Notes: a model not told the origin generated them from the sequence alone. 64,000 bases of DNA from Microbacterium ureisolvens (GCF_015278315.1 NZ_JADIJE010000005.1:186001-250000); one strand, 5' to 3'. Shown: positions 1-8,442, counted from the stretch's first letter. Translations and numbers: made by a program.

Positions 1-443
1 ACACGAACCTTGAATGAAATCGCCATCGCCGACGGCTTGCGGCGGTTCGCGTCAGAGAGGTCGAAATCGTCGGAGTCGGCTTCGTCCTGACGAGGCCTAA
101 GAGGAAGCTCGGGGGGAGGCTGATTCGGGATCTCCTCGTTCTCTGCAGCCCCAGTGATGATCAGAGGCTCGTCTTGCTCAAGATCGCCAGCGCCGCCGCT
201 CGCTTGCCCGCCGCTGTAGAGAACGCCGACGCCGTACCGGCGTAACGGGTCAGTGCGCGTCAAGACCTCTTCGAGTGTGTCGCGATCGTGGAACTGGCCC
301 ACGGCTTCTTCCTTGGTCGTGAAGGTCCATGCCGGGCCCGAGCAGTCGAGTGGCTTGCCGCTCGGCGCCTCACTCTGCGGCGGACCGAACAGCTCGCGCC
401 GTACCGCCGCCTCGACGACCTCACGTGCTTCTACACCGGTCAC
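1..443 (-). CDS. 5' part of a large gene, possibly a DrmA-like helicase (partial)
   Basis: An open frame runs from GTG at 443-441 to the window edge without a stop (147 codons). The GTG overlaps the TGA of the upstream NERD-helicase gene (GTGA), so it is translationally coupled. Visible pattern: an N-terminal helix ending in ELFGPP, then DPLRRYGVGVLY near residue 65, an acidic linker, and NRRKPSAMAISF near residue 135. The order (LFGP, then RY-x-x-G-x-LY, then PSxMxxSF) resembles the N-terminal module I remember from large defence helicases such as DISARM DrmA. No helicase motif lies inside the window, so the family call is inference from layout and a short motif. Any other large ATPase of a coupled defence operon is possible. 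Confidence 0.45.
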   Translation of the reverse strand, partial: MTGVEAREVVEAAVRRELFGPPQSEAPSGKPLDCSGPAWTFTTKEEAVGQFHDRDTLEEVLTRTDPLRRYGVGVLYSGGQASGGAGDLEQDEPLIITGAAENEEIPNQPPPELPLRPRQDEADSDDFDLSDANRRKPSAMAISFKVR

Positions 444-2143
444 AATGTCCCTCCCAATCCGGCTAGGCCGGTGGTTGCCTCGACGACGCCGTAGAGCCGA
501 TCTGTCGCCCGAGTTAAGCCGACGTACAGAACCGACTCGAAATTCGGCACTACGTCACGATCTAGATCTGTCACGATCACAGCCGGAGCCTCTAGGCCCT
601 TGAAAGCTTGAATCGTCCCATATCGCAGCCGCCCGCGTTTCGGCTCCCCTCCATCGACCTGCTCCAACACGCCCCGTAACCAGGGATCGGTTGTGGTCGC
701 AGCAGTGGATTTCTGTCCGAGCGGGCTCAACACGACAATCTCGGACAGATCGAAACTGTCGTCGCGGAGGCGTTGAACCGCTTCGCGCAAGAGCCGTGAC
801 TGGTCGGCACCACGCGAGTACCTAAGCCAGACGGGGTTCACGCCGTCGTCGTCACGACGGAATGTCTTGTATCCGGGTGCGAGGCCGCTGAAGAGATTGA
901 CGCTGTACCCAATGCGCGGCAAGTTTCGGCAGTTAACGGTGAGTCGATGCGATGGCATATGTGGCATGCGCGAGTTCAGCAACCGACGCCCCTCACCGTC
1001 GTCGAAGATCGCTTGGCGTTCGAAGTCGCCGAAGAGCAAGACACGTCCCGATGCCAGGCCACCGCGGACCATAACGTCGAGGACGTCGAGGTATGCGTCG
1101 GTCAGCAGATCTTGTACCTCATCGATTATCAGGAAGTCGACCGGCTCGCCACCCGACTCCAGGAGAACTTCAAGAGCGCGCTCCGGCAGCTCACTCCGCC
1201 AGAACTCTTCGCTCGCATCCTTCGGTACGCGAAGCCCCGTGAGAGCCAGCAGTTCGCGATGGAATGTGCCGACGCTTAGCCGAGGGTCTTCCGGCATGTC
1301 TCTCGCCAGCCGCCTACCAAGCAGTCCGTTGAAGCATATGAGTCGACCGGAGTTGCCAGCTGCAATCTCGCGCCGCGCAGCCTCCATGGCCAGTAGGGTC
1401 TTGCCCGAACCGGCAGGACCGGTGAAGAGGACAGCGCGATTCTCAGTCATCGCATCCAGCGCGGAGTACTGCTCCTCGACGAAGCGTACAAGCTGGTGCT
1501 CGCGTGCTGCCCGCACGTCGCCTGCGACAACTCCCATCTCGAAGTTCGGCCGGAGTACACTCGCGATCTTTTTCGCCGTCTGTTCGTCCGGGCCGAGGCC
1601 TCCGGCGGAGTAGCCGGCAAAGGTGGCGTCAAGGTGCGCGATGCCGCCGAGGAACGCCCGTCGAACTGCGGCAACGGGGTCTTGCTTGAGATCCTCGGAA
1701 TCGAGCACTTGCCAGCTGGCCCACTCGGACGAAGGCTTCAACATCGTCCGCGCACGAACCGCCGTGAACCAAACCGCACTCAGCATGGGTAGCGACCGGA
1801 GCTCGATCTTCCGGCGAAGCAGCTCCTTTCGGATGGAATGCATAGCTTCATTTGCCTGTTTGAATGGACCTCGCGCCGTCGGTGGGTGTCGTCCGAGATA
1901 CCAAGCTCCATCGCGAACGTCAATCTGCTCGTGGGACTTAACCTCGATTACCAATACGCCCAGGTGCGGCGCAATCACGACGAAGTCCGCTTCCCCTTCC
2001 GGGTTTCGAACATGCTCAGCGATGTTGAGTGAATGAAGTACGATCCAGTCTTCGGTGTCGGAGGAGCTGGCGAGGGCCCGATAGACGGATTTCTCACCCG
2101 GCGCAGAGTCCTCAGGAAAGAACGGTGGCATCATTCGAGCCAT
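440..2143 (-). CDS. NERD-domain nuclease fused to UvrD-like helicase
   Basis: Residues about 15-130 form a NERD (nuclease-related) domain, with GEADFVVI then VLVIEVKS at 50-70, the E-x-K of a PD-(D/E)XK-type fold. A superfamily 1 ATPase follows: Walker A GPAGSGKT at 242-249, Walker B LIIDEVQD at 338-345, and motif VI YVGLTRATDRL close to the C-terminus. The predicted role is DNA cleavage or resection driven by ATP-dependent translocation. The start at 2143 has GGGAG six bases upstream and overlaps the preceding gene by 13 bp; the stop overlaps the next gene (GTGA). It is the third gene of a tightly coupled operon. NERD-helicase fusions are common in defence islands but are not a standard DISARM component. 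Domain calls are secure; the role in this operon is inferred. Confidence 0.85.
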   Translation of the reverse strand: MARMMPPFFPEDSAPGEKSVYRALASSSDTEDWIVLHSLNIAEHVRNPEGEADFVVIAPHLGVLVIEVKSHEQIDVRDGAWYLGRHPPTARGPFKQANEAMHSIRKELLRRKIELRSLPMLSAVWFTAVRARTMLKPSSEWASWQVLDSEDLKQDPVAAVRRAFLGGIAHLDATFAGYSAGGLGPDEQTAKKIASVLRPNFEMGVVAGDVRAAREHQLVRFVEEQYSALDAMTENRAVLFTGPAGSGKTLLAMEAARREIAAGNSGRLICFNGLLGRRLARDMPEDPRLSVGTFHRELLALTGLRVPKDASEEFWRSELPERALEVLLESGGEPVDFLIIDEVQDLLTDAYLDVLDVMVRGGLASGRVLLFGDFERQAIFDDGEGRRLLNSRMPHMPSHRLTVNCRNLPRIGYSVNLFSGLAPGYKTFRRDDDGVNPVWLRYSRGADQSRLLREAVQRLRDDSFDLSEIVVLSPLGQKSTAATTTDPWLRGVLEQVDGGEPKRGRLRYGTIQAFKGLEAPAVIVTDLDRDVVPNFESVLYVGLTRATDRLYGVVEATTGLAGLGGTL

Positions 2144-3657
2144 TGCAAACTCCCATCAGCGAATGGCACACGAATCTGTGCCCGGGCCACAATCTCGGTA
2201 AAGGGTGATCGCGCCAGCACTCGCGCCACGATCATTCTGCGGAAACCATTGCGTTGCAGGTCAAGACGCAGGACTCCGTCTTTCTCCAACGTTCCTAGAT
2301 CGGCAAGGCTGACTGCCGCTTCCAGCTCCTTGCGCAGATCTGCGGTCGCCTTATACACGGCACGGCGCAACATCACCGCATTCCCATAAGTCGGCTGCAA
2401 CGGCATGCCCAGCCAGCTCAGGAGCCCGCCGAAATCGGCATCCAGCTGCGGGCATATCAAACGTGGATCGGCCCAAGCGCGAACCTGGCCAGCGGAACGA
2501 ACTCCACGAGCAGACAGCTCCCTCGCGGCAGCCTTAGCACCGTGCTCGGAGAGCCGCGCATGTAGGGCCTGCTTCCACTGCTTCTGAGTGGCGAGCACTG
2601 CATCCGCGCGTGACCCGAGCGAACGTAGCGCCTGCTCGTACATCGCGCCGCGTTCCGTCTCGCCCTCCCTTAGAACTAGGTAGGTGCCCGGAATCACATC
2701 AGTGACCAACGCGTAGTCGATGCGATCACCCTCCGGCTGGCGCGGATCCAGAGAGCGAATGCGATCGCCGTCATCGAGCCACAGAGCGAGCCCACCACCG
2801 AGCAGCAACTTCCATGCTTCTACTTCGTCGGTCGCGGGTTCGCGGTCGTCGGATTGCCGGTTGCCCCAGACGGGTTGAGGGAAATAGCTGTCCTCGGCCG
2901 GGCTATCGCCGTCGCCGTCGCCGTCGCCGTCGCCGGGCTCGCTAACGTCGCCGATCGGGTGCACTGCAGCATTAAATGTGATGCGTCCCTCGGCATGGGG
3001 CCCAAGGACGGAATCTGGCAACGAGTGGTTCCGGAACCACGCTGGTAGGACGAAGGTGACCTCGTCTGTGGAGGGCGCCATCACCACGGAGGACGGCACG
3101 AACATCGGCGGAGCGATGACATAGCTTTGCTCTACCCCCGCATGCAGTTCACTCAACCCACTCGGAACTAAGACGACCGCGCCGACGCTATGGAGCCACT
3201 CCTGTAGGCCCGCGCGAGCTGCGCCGCCGCTCGCGACGACGACGCAGTTGCCCGCTCCCACCTCAAGAATCGACTCAAGAAGTACCGCTCCAAGCGGCGA
3301 GTCCGTCTCTCTCACGGCTGTCGCAGCGGATGCAAGTTCGTCGAGAAGGGACTCGTGCCCCACAAAGGCACGCAGCCGCGTCGTCTGTCGCAGTAACTGC
3401 TCTACGATCTGCGCCTGCACCGGTTGGAGGGAGTTGGGAAATGGTTGTGTAATCCGTCGCCACCGCAACGCCTTCGCAGCTTGGAGGAGGTCCGACCATA
3501 CCTCGCTCGGCTCGTCGCCGAGCGCGAAAATCGTTCGGCGGATCGCAGCGTTGAGCTGGGCGCCGGCCGGGTCGCCGACGGCGAAGATGGAAAGACCGTT
3601 CTCGACGAGCGCGCGGGCACACTCGTAGCGCGCAATGACGTCGTTGATGCGGCTCAT
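2131..3657 (-). CDS. Unrecognised defence-operon protein (508 aa)
   Basis: I do not recognise a domain with confidence. The protein has a helical N-terminal third, a middle section (about residues 120-330) with beta-like hydrophobic stretches, an acidic linker of GD repeats near residue 245 encoded by a hexanucleotide repeat, and a basic C-terminal third with several WADPR/RRAVYKAT-like patches that could bind nucleic acid. ATG at 3657 overlaps the TGA of the upstream gene (ATGA). An upstream in-frame start at 3705 would add 16 residues but would destroy that 4-bp overlap. Together with the 351-aa partner it totals about 860 residues, similar to my memory of DISARM DrmE, so the two might be a split DrmE-like protein. 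That is a guess to test by profile search. Confidence 0.8.
   Translation of the reverse strand: MSRINDVIARYECARALVENGLSIFAVGDPAGAQLNAAIRRTIFALGDEPSEVWSDLLQAAKALRWRRITQPFPNSLQPVQAQIVEQLLRQTTRLRAFVGHESLLDELASAATAVRETDSPLGAVLLESILEVGAGNCVVVASGGAARAGLQEWLHSVGAVVLVPSGLSELHAGVEQSYVIAPPMFVPSSVVMAPSTDEVTFVLPAWFRNHSLPDSVLGPHAEGRITFNAAVHPIGDVSEPGDGDGDGDGDSPAEDSYFPQPVWGNRQSDDREPATDEVEAWKLLLGGGLALWLDDGDRIRSLDPRQPEGDRIDYALVTDVIPGTYLVLREGETERGAMYEQALRSLGSRADAVLATQKQWKQALHARLSEHGAKAAARELSARGVRSAGQVRAWADPRLICPQLDADFGGLLSWLGMPLQPTYGNAVMLRRAVYKATADLRKELEAAVSLADLGTLEKDGVLRLDLQRNGFRRMIVARVLARSPFTEIVARAQIRVPFADGSLQWLE
2906..2935. repeat. Hexanucleotide microsatellite, 5 x TCGCCG
   Basis: Five perfect tandem copies of TCGCCG inside the 508-aa gene. 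On the coding strand they encode alternating Gly-Asp in an acidic linker. Because the unit is six bases, copy-number change would lengthen or shorten the linker without shifting frame. Confidence 0.9.
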
Positions 3658-4709
3658 AGAGCCACCGTGAAGGCGATGGCTTCGATTGGCCGCGGCGGCT
3701 TCCAAAACAGATCCGTGGCCACCGAAAGTGGTTGGCTATTGCTAAGCCGCGCTTGCAAGATTGCCTCTGCCGCCGATTCATCGGCGATTGATCGGTCGAT
3801 GATGCAAACGACGATCGGCACTGTTATGTCATTAAGGTACTTGATCGCGCCGTAACGGTCCAAGATCGCCGCCAGGCACGATTCGGGCAACTCTTCCCCT
3901 TCGCTCAACCGGGCCGCAGGAATAATAGGCGTCGACCAAGTGGCGGCGCTCTTGTCGTATGGCAATACGTAGTCGCGAAGCCGGGTGCTGCTAGTCGCTC
4001 CTTCGCCTCCACCGCCGATCAGTGCATCGAGGTCATCGCGTAGCCATTTGGCGGTTCCGATCAGTGCAAGGTCCATCGGCGGGGCGGCCAAACGCTCCAA
4101 CCAGCTATCAGCCACTCCGGTGAGCTCGCCGAGAAATCCGGCGGCGGGCACGTCGGAAACGACACTTGTTACCACTCGGTCAAGCTCGACCACGGCCTTG
4201 TGCCGGTCCACGGGCAGTAGCTTCCCAGCAGTGAGAACACGTGGATCGCTACGTTTCTCATCCAAGTGCGTGAAAGGCCCCGCCATGATCAGTCTTTCGG
4301 TAACAGCGCGGAGGTATGTGCTGCGATCAGCCGTCCGGAACACGGCGATCGGCTCGTCTAGTGTCGGCGCCGGGCTGGACAGCATCCAGCCAGCGCCAAT
4401 CAGGGCGGCGGCGTAGTCTCGGCGTGGTACCGAGACTGCGAGAACCAGTTGACGACCGTCGAGCTTCTCCACTTGTCTGCGCAACAACGACCCGAGGCTG
4501 ACTAGGGCACCGATCCATGCCGCGGTGGCAAGTGGCTCACCAGCCTCGTCCGCAAGTCCCAGGCACACCCGCGGGCTACCCATCAGCGCGTTCGGCCGAG
4601 AGGTTCGGGTAACCGTTATCACGCCCGGGTCGGTGAGAGTTTCGTAGGCACGGCGGATTCGGGCGCCGAGCAGGGTCCCTTGCGGCATCACTCGAGTAGA
4701 GGTCGCCAC
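3654..4709 (-). CDS. Unrecognised defence-operon protein (351 aa), first gene of operon
   Basis: First gene of the coupled block 351 aa - 508 aa - NERD-UvrD - putative large helicase. No confident domain. A mixed alpha/beta N-terminal half contains RQLVLAVSVPRRDYAAALIGAG near residues 85-105 and the C-terminal half has TVPIVVCIIDRSIADESAA; both look like buried strands with following helices. No nucleotide-binding loop or catalytic motif is evident. Start taken as GTG at 4709; an in-frame TAG eight codons upstream excludes a longer protein, while ATG at 4688 is an alternative. The stop is shared with the next ATG (ATGA). It could be the N-terminal half of a DrmE-like protein (see the 508-aa partner), but I cannot confirm this. 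Confidence 0.75.
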   Translation of the reverse strand: MATSTRVMPQGTLLGARIRRAYETLTDPGVITVTRTSRPNALMGSPRVCLGLADEAGEPLATAAWIGALVSLGSLLRRQVEKLDGRQLVLAVSVPRRDYAAALIGAGWMLSSPAPTLDEPIAVFRTADRSTYLRAVTERLIMAGPFTHLDEKRSDPRVLTAGKLLPVDRHKAVVELDRVVTSVVSDVPAAGFLGELTGVADSWLERLAAPPMDLALIGTAKWLRDDLDALIGGGGEGATSSTRLRDYVLPYDKSAATWSTPIIPAARLSEGEELPESCLAAILDRYGAIKYLNDITVPIVVCIIDRSIADESAAEAILQARLSNSQPLSVATDLFWKPPRPIEAIAFTVAL

Positions 4710-5054
4710 CTGGGCTGATGTGAAGAACGTGCAGGACTAGCGGCTGACCACCGTATTCGCGCGTGGCTGTACGTGCGTTTGTCGGCACGACTTCGGTACC
4801 CATCCCAGCCGCTCCCCATCCCCATGCCCCGCTGCAGTATTTCAATCACCGTACCGAGAAACCGGACTCACCCGCTTGCGCCATGGACGCGTGTCCCAAG
4901 CCGAGTATTTGGGTGCATCCAGGCGAACCCGTCGGCCACTCTCGCCCTCTGCTGCGGATGAAGAGGATGAGGATCTCGCGTTAGGGTGACCGCTCACTTG
5001 TGTCAACGGCGACCTTGGAGGCTTGTGCCGCCTGTGGCCGCTACATCCCGCACG
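4710..5054. other. 345-bp gene-free leader/promoter region between methyltransferase and NERD operon
   Basis: This separates the methyltransferase stop from the 351-aa gene and holds one good sigma70-type promoter near its distal end, giving a leader of about 260 nt. A minus-strand frame from 4845 (TTG) runs into the 351-aa gene in another frame; it looks like a shadow, but a leader peptide cannot be excluded. No strong hairpin was seen by eye. Confidence 0.5.
4978..5006 (-). promoter_or_regulatory. Predicted promoter for the NERD-helicase operon
   Basis: On the minus strand a perfect -35 TTGACA (5006-5001), a 17-bp spacer and TAACGC (4983-4978) lie between the methyltransferase stop and the 351-aa gene. 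Predicted transcription start near 4971, leaving about 260 nt untranslated. The -35 and spacing are convincing; the -10 is weaker. Confidence 0.5.
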
Positions 5055-6314
5055 TCAGCTCACGCGGCTGCGGTGAGTCGTCATGTACTTATTGCGACGG
5101 TGATCGATCTGGCCGGTGAACCCTTTGAAGCCGCCGAGCTTGTACGAGGTGGTTCGATCGGTGACCTTGACCTCGAGGTCGAAGTCCTGCGCGAGCATCG
5201 CGAGGTGTTGCTCGACGGTAGCGGTAGTTGTCTCCGACATGATTCGAACGAGGCGTTCGAGAGAAATGAACTGATCGGCGTTTGCAAGGGCTCGATAGAC
5301 AGGGTCGTGGACGTCCGCACTTAGCTGCGGGACTTCGTGGGGTGTGCCTTCGTGGGCGAGCGCCGCGCGAATCGACTCACCAACGGCTGCAGCAACCGGA
5401 GGAGGGAAGGCGTTTCCAATCTGTCGATATTGCGACGTCTTTCTGCCTGCGAACTGCCAGTGATCCTCATCCCTCCACCCCTGGAGGCGGGCGACCATGG
5501 GGATGGTCAATCGTGGATGCCAGACTGACGGGTGCAACGCGTTCGGCTCCGGAGCCGCGTTAGCGATCCCGCGACCGTCGACGGCGAGCTTGGCCCATGC
5601 GGCCTTGGCACGAGTGGGCCCGAGATCCGCGCCTCCGTGTTTCTTGCTCCCGCCTACCAGAGTTGGCCCCACCCCGTTGGCCATGGCAGCCCAGTCGTCG
5701 GCGTACTTCCAGCCTCGCTCGCTCATTAGGTCGCGGAGGGTCTCGCCGACCGTCGGGGACGATGCCAGCGGTTCGGGCCACCGGAAGTAAGCCGCGTCAT
5801 CGGGACGCATCGCGACCAGCACGAACCGTGGTCGGAGCTGGGCGACGCCAAAGTCAGCCGCATGAAGGAGCTTCCAGTTGGCGACGTATCCGAGCTGCGC
5901 AAGCCGGTCGAGTACGCGCTGACGATAGCCCGAGAATCGTGGAGCAGTCAGCCCGCGGACGTTTTCCAGCATGAGAGCTCGGGGCTGCATCACAGCGACT
6001 TGCTCAACTGCCCAGGCAAACAGGTCACGCTCGTCCGAGGACCCGAGTTGTTGCCCTGCGATCGAGAACGGTGGGCATGGGACTCCGCCAGCGAGGAGGT
6101 CGATTCCCTCGTAGTCGGATGGGCGCCAGACAGCGGTGTCTGCGACATCACCCACGGCTACTTCGAATCCGGTGCTCTGGCGCAAGGTCTGGGCGGCAAA
6201 GCCATCGAGTTCGACGGCGAGTACGTGATCGAAACCAGCTCGATGCAGTCCGAGAGCTTGGCCACCGGCGCCAGCGCAGATCTCTACGACTGTGGGCTGC
6301 GACCGTTTCTGCAT
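5055..6314 (-). CDS. DNA (cytosine-5-)-methyltransferase
   Basis: A C5-cytosine methyltransferase of 419 aa. SAM-binding motif I is EICAGAGGQALG (11-22), motif IV GGVPCPPFS has the catalytic Cys at residue 80, motif VI is ENVRGL near 117, motif VIII is QLRPRFVLVAM, and motif X is RQIGNAFPPPVA. The target-recognition region between VIII and IX is short. About 85 extra C-terminal residues after the methylase fold have no recognised domain. It should protect island and host DNA from its partner nuclease. It follows vsr, the normal pairing in which Vsr repairs T:G mismatches from deaminated 5-methylcytosine. As a cytosine methylase in front of unknown proteins and a large helicase, it is also comparable with DISARM drmMII. 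Target sequence not deducible. Confidence 0.95.
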   Translation of the reverse strand: MQKRSQPTVVEICAGAGGQALGLHRAGFDHVLAVELDGFAAQTLRQSTGFEVAVGDVADTAVWRPSDYEGIDLLAGGVPCPPFSIAGQQLGSSDERDLFAWAVEQVAVMQPRALMLENVRGLTAPRFSGYRQRVLDRLAQLGYVANWKLLHAADFGVAQLRPRFVLVAMRPDDAAYFRWPEPLASSPTVGETLRDLMSERGWKYADDWAAMANGVGPTLVGGSKKHGGADLGPTRAKAAWAKLAVDGRGIANAAPEPNALHPSVWHPRLTIPMVARLQGWRDEDHWQFAGRKTSQYRQIGNAFPPPVAAAVGESIRAALAHEGTPHEVPQLSADVHDPVYRALANADQFISLERLVRIMSETTTATVEQHLAMLAQDFDLEVKVTDRTTSYKLGGFKGFTGQIDHRRNKYMTTHRSRVS

Positions 6315-6359
6315 GTCTGAGTCTCCCGAGTGCGTTTTCGTGCGTAGCTCACCCTAGTT

Positions 6360-6818
6360 TCATTCCGTGCTCGGACATCGCATCGACGTCGGCACGTCGT
6401 GCTCAGTGGCCGCGGGCAGTGCGCGGCGCACCATCGCGACGGCGTCAGACACATCGGTATGCTCCCAGATTCGGAGTACGAGCCACCCGGCAGCCTCGAG
6501 CGCGCGTGTGTTCGCTCGGTCGCGAGCGCGGTTTCGCTGCAGCTTTGGTGCCCAGTAGTCAGGATTGGCTTGTGGCGTTCGGCCATGTTCCGGGCAGGAG
6601 TGCCAGAAGCACCCGTCCACGAAGACCGCAACCTTGGCCCGTGTAAAGGCGATGTCCGGGCGTGCTCGCCCGCCCGCGACGTCTATGCGGTAGTCGCAGC
6701 GGTACCGGTACCCGGCGGCATGGAGCGCCTTGCGGAGCGCAAGTTCAGGGCGCGTATCGCGCCGCCGAATGGCTTGCATATTCCGGCGACGTCCTGCGGT
6801 CGGGTGTGCTTCGTCCAC
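6360..6818 (-). CDS. vsr: Very short patch repair endonuclease (Vsr)
   Basis: A 152-aa Vsr family protein of typical length. The N-terminal RRRNMQAIRRRDTRPE matches the family's substrate-gripping start. The catalytic/zinc region reads ARPDIAF (metal-binding Asp) and FVDGCFWHSCPEH, and a WEH motif follows (LRIWEHTD). It nicks DNA 5' of the mismatched T at T:G mispairs produced by deamination of 5-methylcytosine. It lies 45 bp upstream of the cytosine methyltransferase in the same operon, as expected for a dcm/vsr pair. GTG start at 6818. Confidence 0.95.
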   Translation of the reverse strand: MDEAHPTAGRRRNMQAIRRRDTRPELALRKALHAAGYRYRCDYRIDVAGGRARPDIAFTRAKVAVFVDGCFWHSCPEHGRTPQANPDYWAPKLQRNRARDRANTRALEAAGWLVLRIWEHTDVSDAVAMVRRALPAATEHDVPTSMRCPSTE

Positions 6819-6837
6819 AGTTGGAGCTCCACGACGG

Positions 6838-7548
6838 TCAGAGTTTTGTTTGCGAGCCCGGAGATGACGGGCGCATCAATGCTTCAACGGCATCCCGGGT
6901 GTCGGCGGGCAACCGACGATACGCGCTCCATGCGCGCTCGAGCGGCGAGGTCTCGCGGCGTCCCATCGCCATCCAGTGCAGCAGGGTTTCGCGCTGTCGC
7001 GAGTCGAGCGCAGCTATTCGCTGCAGAGCCTCGTCGCGCGACAGGGATTCATTGGTCCCGCCCGACGCGCAACGCCGGCACTGGGTGATCAGGACAGTTT
7101 CGTCGCCGTCGTCAGCCGAGGGCCGGCGCACGACGCCGATGCTTGCCGTTTCGAGGCCTCCATCGGGATAGTTGTCACCGGCCGATACGCCGCAGGTCAC
7201 GCACATGTAGTCGTCACGCGCAAGGACGGCTGCTCGAAGCTTCGATGAAATGGCGCTCTTCGGTGCGGCTGTCTTGCGTGCTGCTGGATCCCAGACGGGC
7301 ACACCGACGTGGACGAGTCGCTGCTCGTCGGGCCTGAGTGTGCCATCTTCCGCGCTTGAGTGGAGGACCCACTCGTAGTCACGCAGATCTCTCACGCGTC
7401 GATCAATCTGCCCGACCCTCGGGAACGCTTCTCGAAGGCGAGTCTTCGTGAAGGTGTTGCCAACGCCGACCTCTTGGACAAGCCACAGCGCTCCGAGCAC
7501 CATACTTCCGGTGGTGAGATCCGGATCGTTCCAACGTGGGATGTCCAT
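6838..7548 (-). CDS. HNH-like zinc-binding protein, possible restriction component
   Basis: A 236-aa protein. Residues 10-90 look like a winged-helix region (LWLVQEVGVGNTFTKTRLREAFP, then IDRRVRDLRDYEW). Residues about 103-165 form a treble-clef: RAAVLARDDYMCVTCG (Cys116, Cys119) and ITQCRRC (Cys157, Cys160). The segment where an HNH nuclease carries its catalytic histidines reads LETASIGVVRR instead, so the zinc scaffold is kept but no His-Asn-His triad is visible. It may be a DNA-binding derivative of HNH or use other residues. It lies 39 bp after the DUF3883 gene and 19 bp before vsr in one operon, so a sequence-reading subunit of a restriction complex is plausible. Confidence 0.75.
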   Translation of the reverse strand: MDIPRWNDPDLTTGSMVLGALWLVQEVGVGNTFTKTRLREAFPRVGQIDRRVRDLRDYEWVLHSSAEDGTLRPDEQRLVHVGVPVWDPAARKTAAPKSAISSKLRAAVLARDDYMCVTCGVSAGDNYPDGGLETASIGVVRRPSADDGDETVLITQCRRCASGGTNESLSRDEALQRIAALDSRQRETLLHWMAMGRRETSPLERAWSAYRRLPADTRDAVEALMRPSSPGSQTKL

Positions 7549-7587
7549 CGTCCCTCATCCTCCAACGTCGGGCCAGGGCAGCTGTTC

Positions 7588-8442
7588 CTACAGCCCTGGC
7601 CACGCGAACAACTCTCGTGCCTCATTCTTGTCGAGGATCGGAGACAAGAGACCGAGCCCCGGCACAATTGAGTCGGTAGGCACGTCGACCCGGCAGGACT
7701 CCCAACTGCCGTGGTCTCCCGTGTCAGTGGGCATCTGTTGCGCGAGCCACTCCGAGTCGATCGTCGCCACCGACCGCAGGCGGAAATCGTCGGGATCTAG
7801 CCGCAGCGCGACAAGTATCCAGGCCGGGTCCCTCTGTGACACTAGGAACTCGTTCCGGCTCAGATGCAACGTGAGGCGGTGTCGCCTCGTTGTGCTCTTC
7901 ACTTCCAAGTGACCTTCTTGGAGCCCATGCCGAACCGATACGTCGTAACCCAGCCCGTCTGCCCAGAGCGCAACATGATCGACTGTCGCGGCGGGGTTCG
8001 CTTCCAAGAGCTCGACGAGCGCCCGCTCGCCGGCAGAGCCGATTCTCGCTCTCAAGTCGACGTCGACTTTTCCCCACGCTGACCGGATGTAGCCTGCCGC
8101 GGTCGGTCGATCGATTCCTAGTGCTTCGGCGGCAGCCGCCACATCGTCCGGGAGCAAATCCGGATCATCGGCAAACTCGTCCGCGTTCGGCAGCCAGACG
8201 GCGTCGCTGGTCTCGATGGCGGAGATTAGAACCCGATGGTTGGGTGGAATCGGGCCCCGCTCGGCTTCTAGCACTCCAGTGCTTCGTAGCCACTCGTATG
8301 CGGTCTCATATTGGGTGCTGGTCAGGTCGCTGTATCGCGGGACGGTCGCGAACGTAGCTCGCGCACGCGTCTCACCGTGCTTCGGCAGCAGCTCCAGCCA
8401 CCGCTGCGCTGCGAGCAGTATCGGGCCGGGCCTAATGGGCAT
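7588..8442 (-). CDS. DUF3883 (NOV C-terminal-like) PD-(D/E)XK protein
   Basis: A 284-aa protein. The C-terminal half is a DUF3883/NOV-type restriction-endonuclease fold: GSAGERALVELLE (Glu139), GYDVSV (Asp167) and HLEVKSTT with E180-x-K182, followed by LTLHLSRNEF. These match the alpha-Glu, Asp and E-x-K positions of PD-(D/E)XK enzymes, so the active site looks intact. The N-terminal 120 residues appear to be helical winged-helix-like DNA binding. Its start overlaps the end of the SNF2 helicase gene by 11 bp, consistent with one complex. It is the best candidate for the cutting subunit of this block. Confidence 0.85.
   Translation of the reverse strand: MPIRPGPILLAAQRWLELLPKHGETRARATFATVPRYSDLTSTQYETAYEWLRSTGVLEAERGPIPPNHRVLISAIETSDAVWLPNADEFADDPDLLPDDVAAAAEALGIDRPTAAGYIRSAWGKVDVDLRARIGSAGERALVELLEANPAATVDHVALWADGLGYDVSVRHGLQEGHLEVKSTTRRHRLTLHLSRNEFLVSQRDPAWILVALRLDPDDFRLRSVATIDSEWLAQQMPTDTGDHGSWESCRVDVPTDSIVPGLGLLSPILDKNEARELFAWPGL

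Noticed and set aside
2906..2935. Possible CRISPR or tandem-repeat array
   Set aside because: A six-base microsatellite inside a coding frame; no spacers. No CRISPR repeats or cas genes were seen anywhere in the window.
4576..4845. 89-codon frame overlapping the start of the 351-aa defence gene
   Set aside because: No ribosome-binding site, unusual composition, overlaps a coupled gene; kept only as a remote possibility for a leader peptide.
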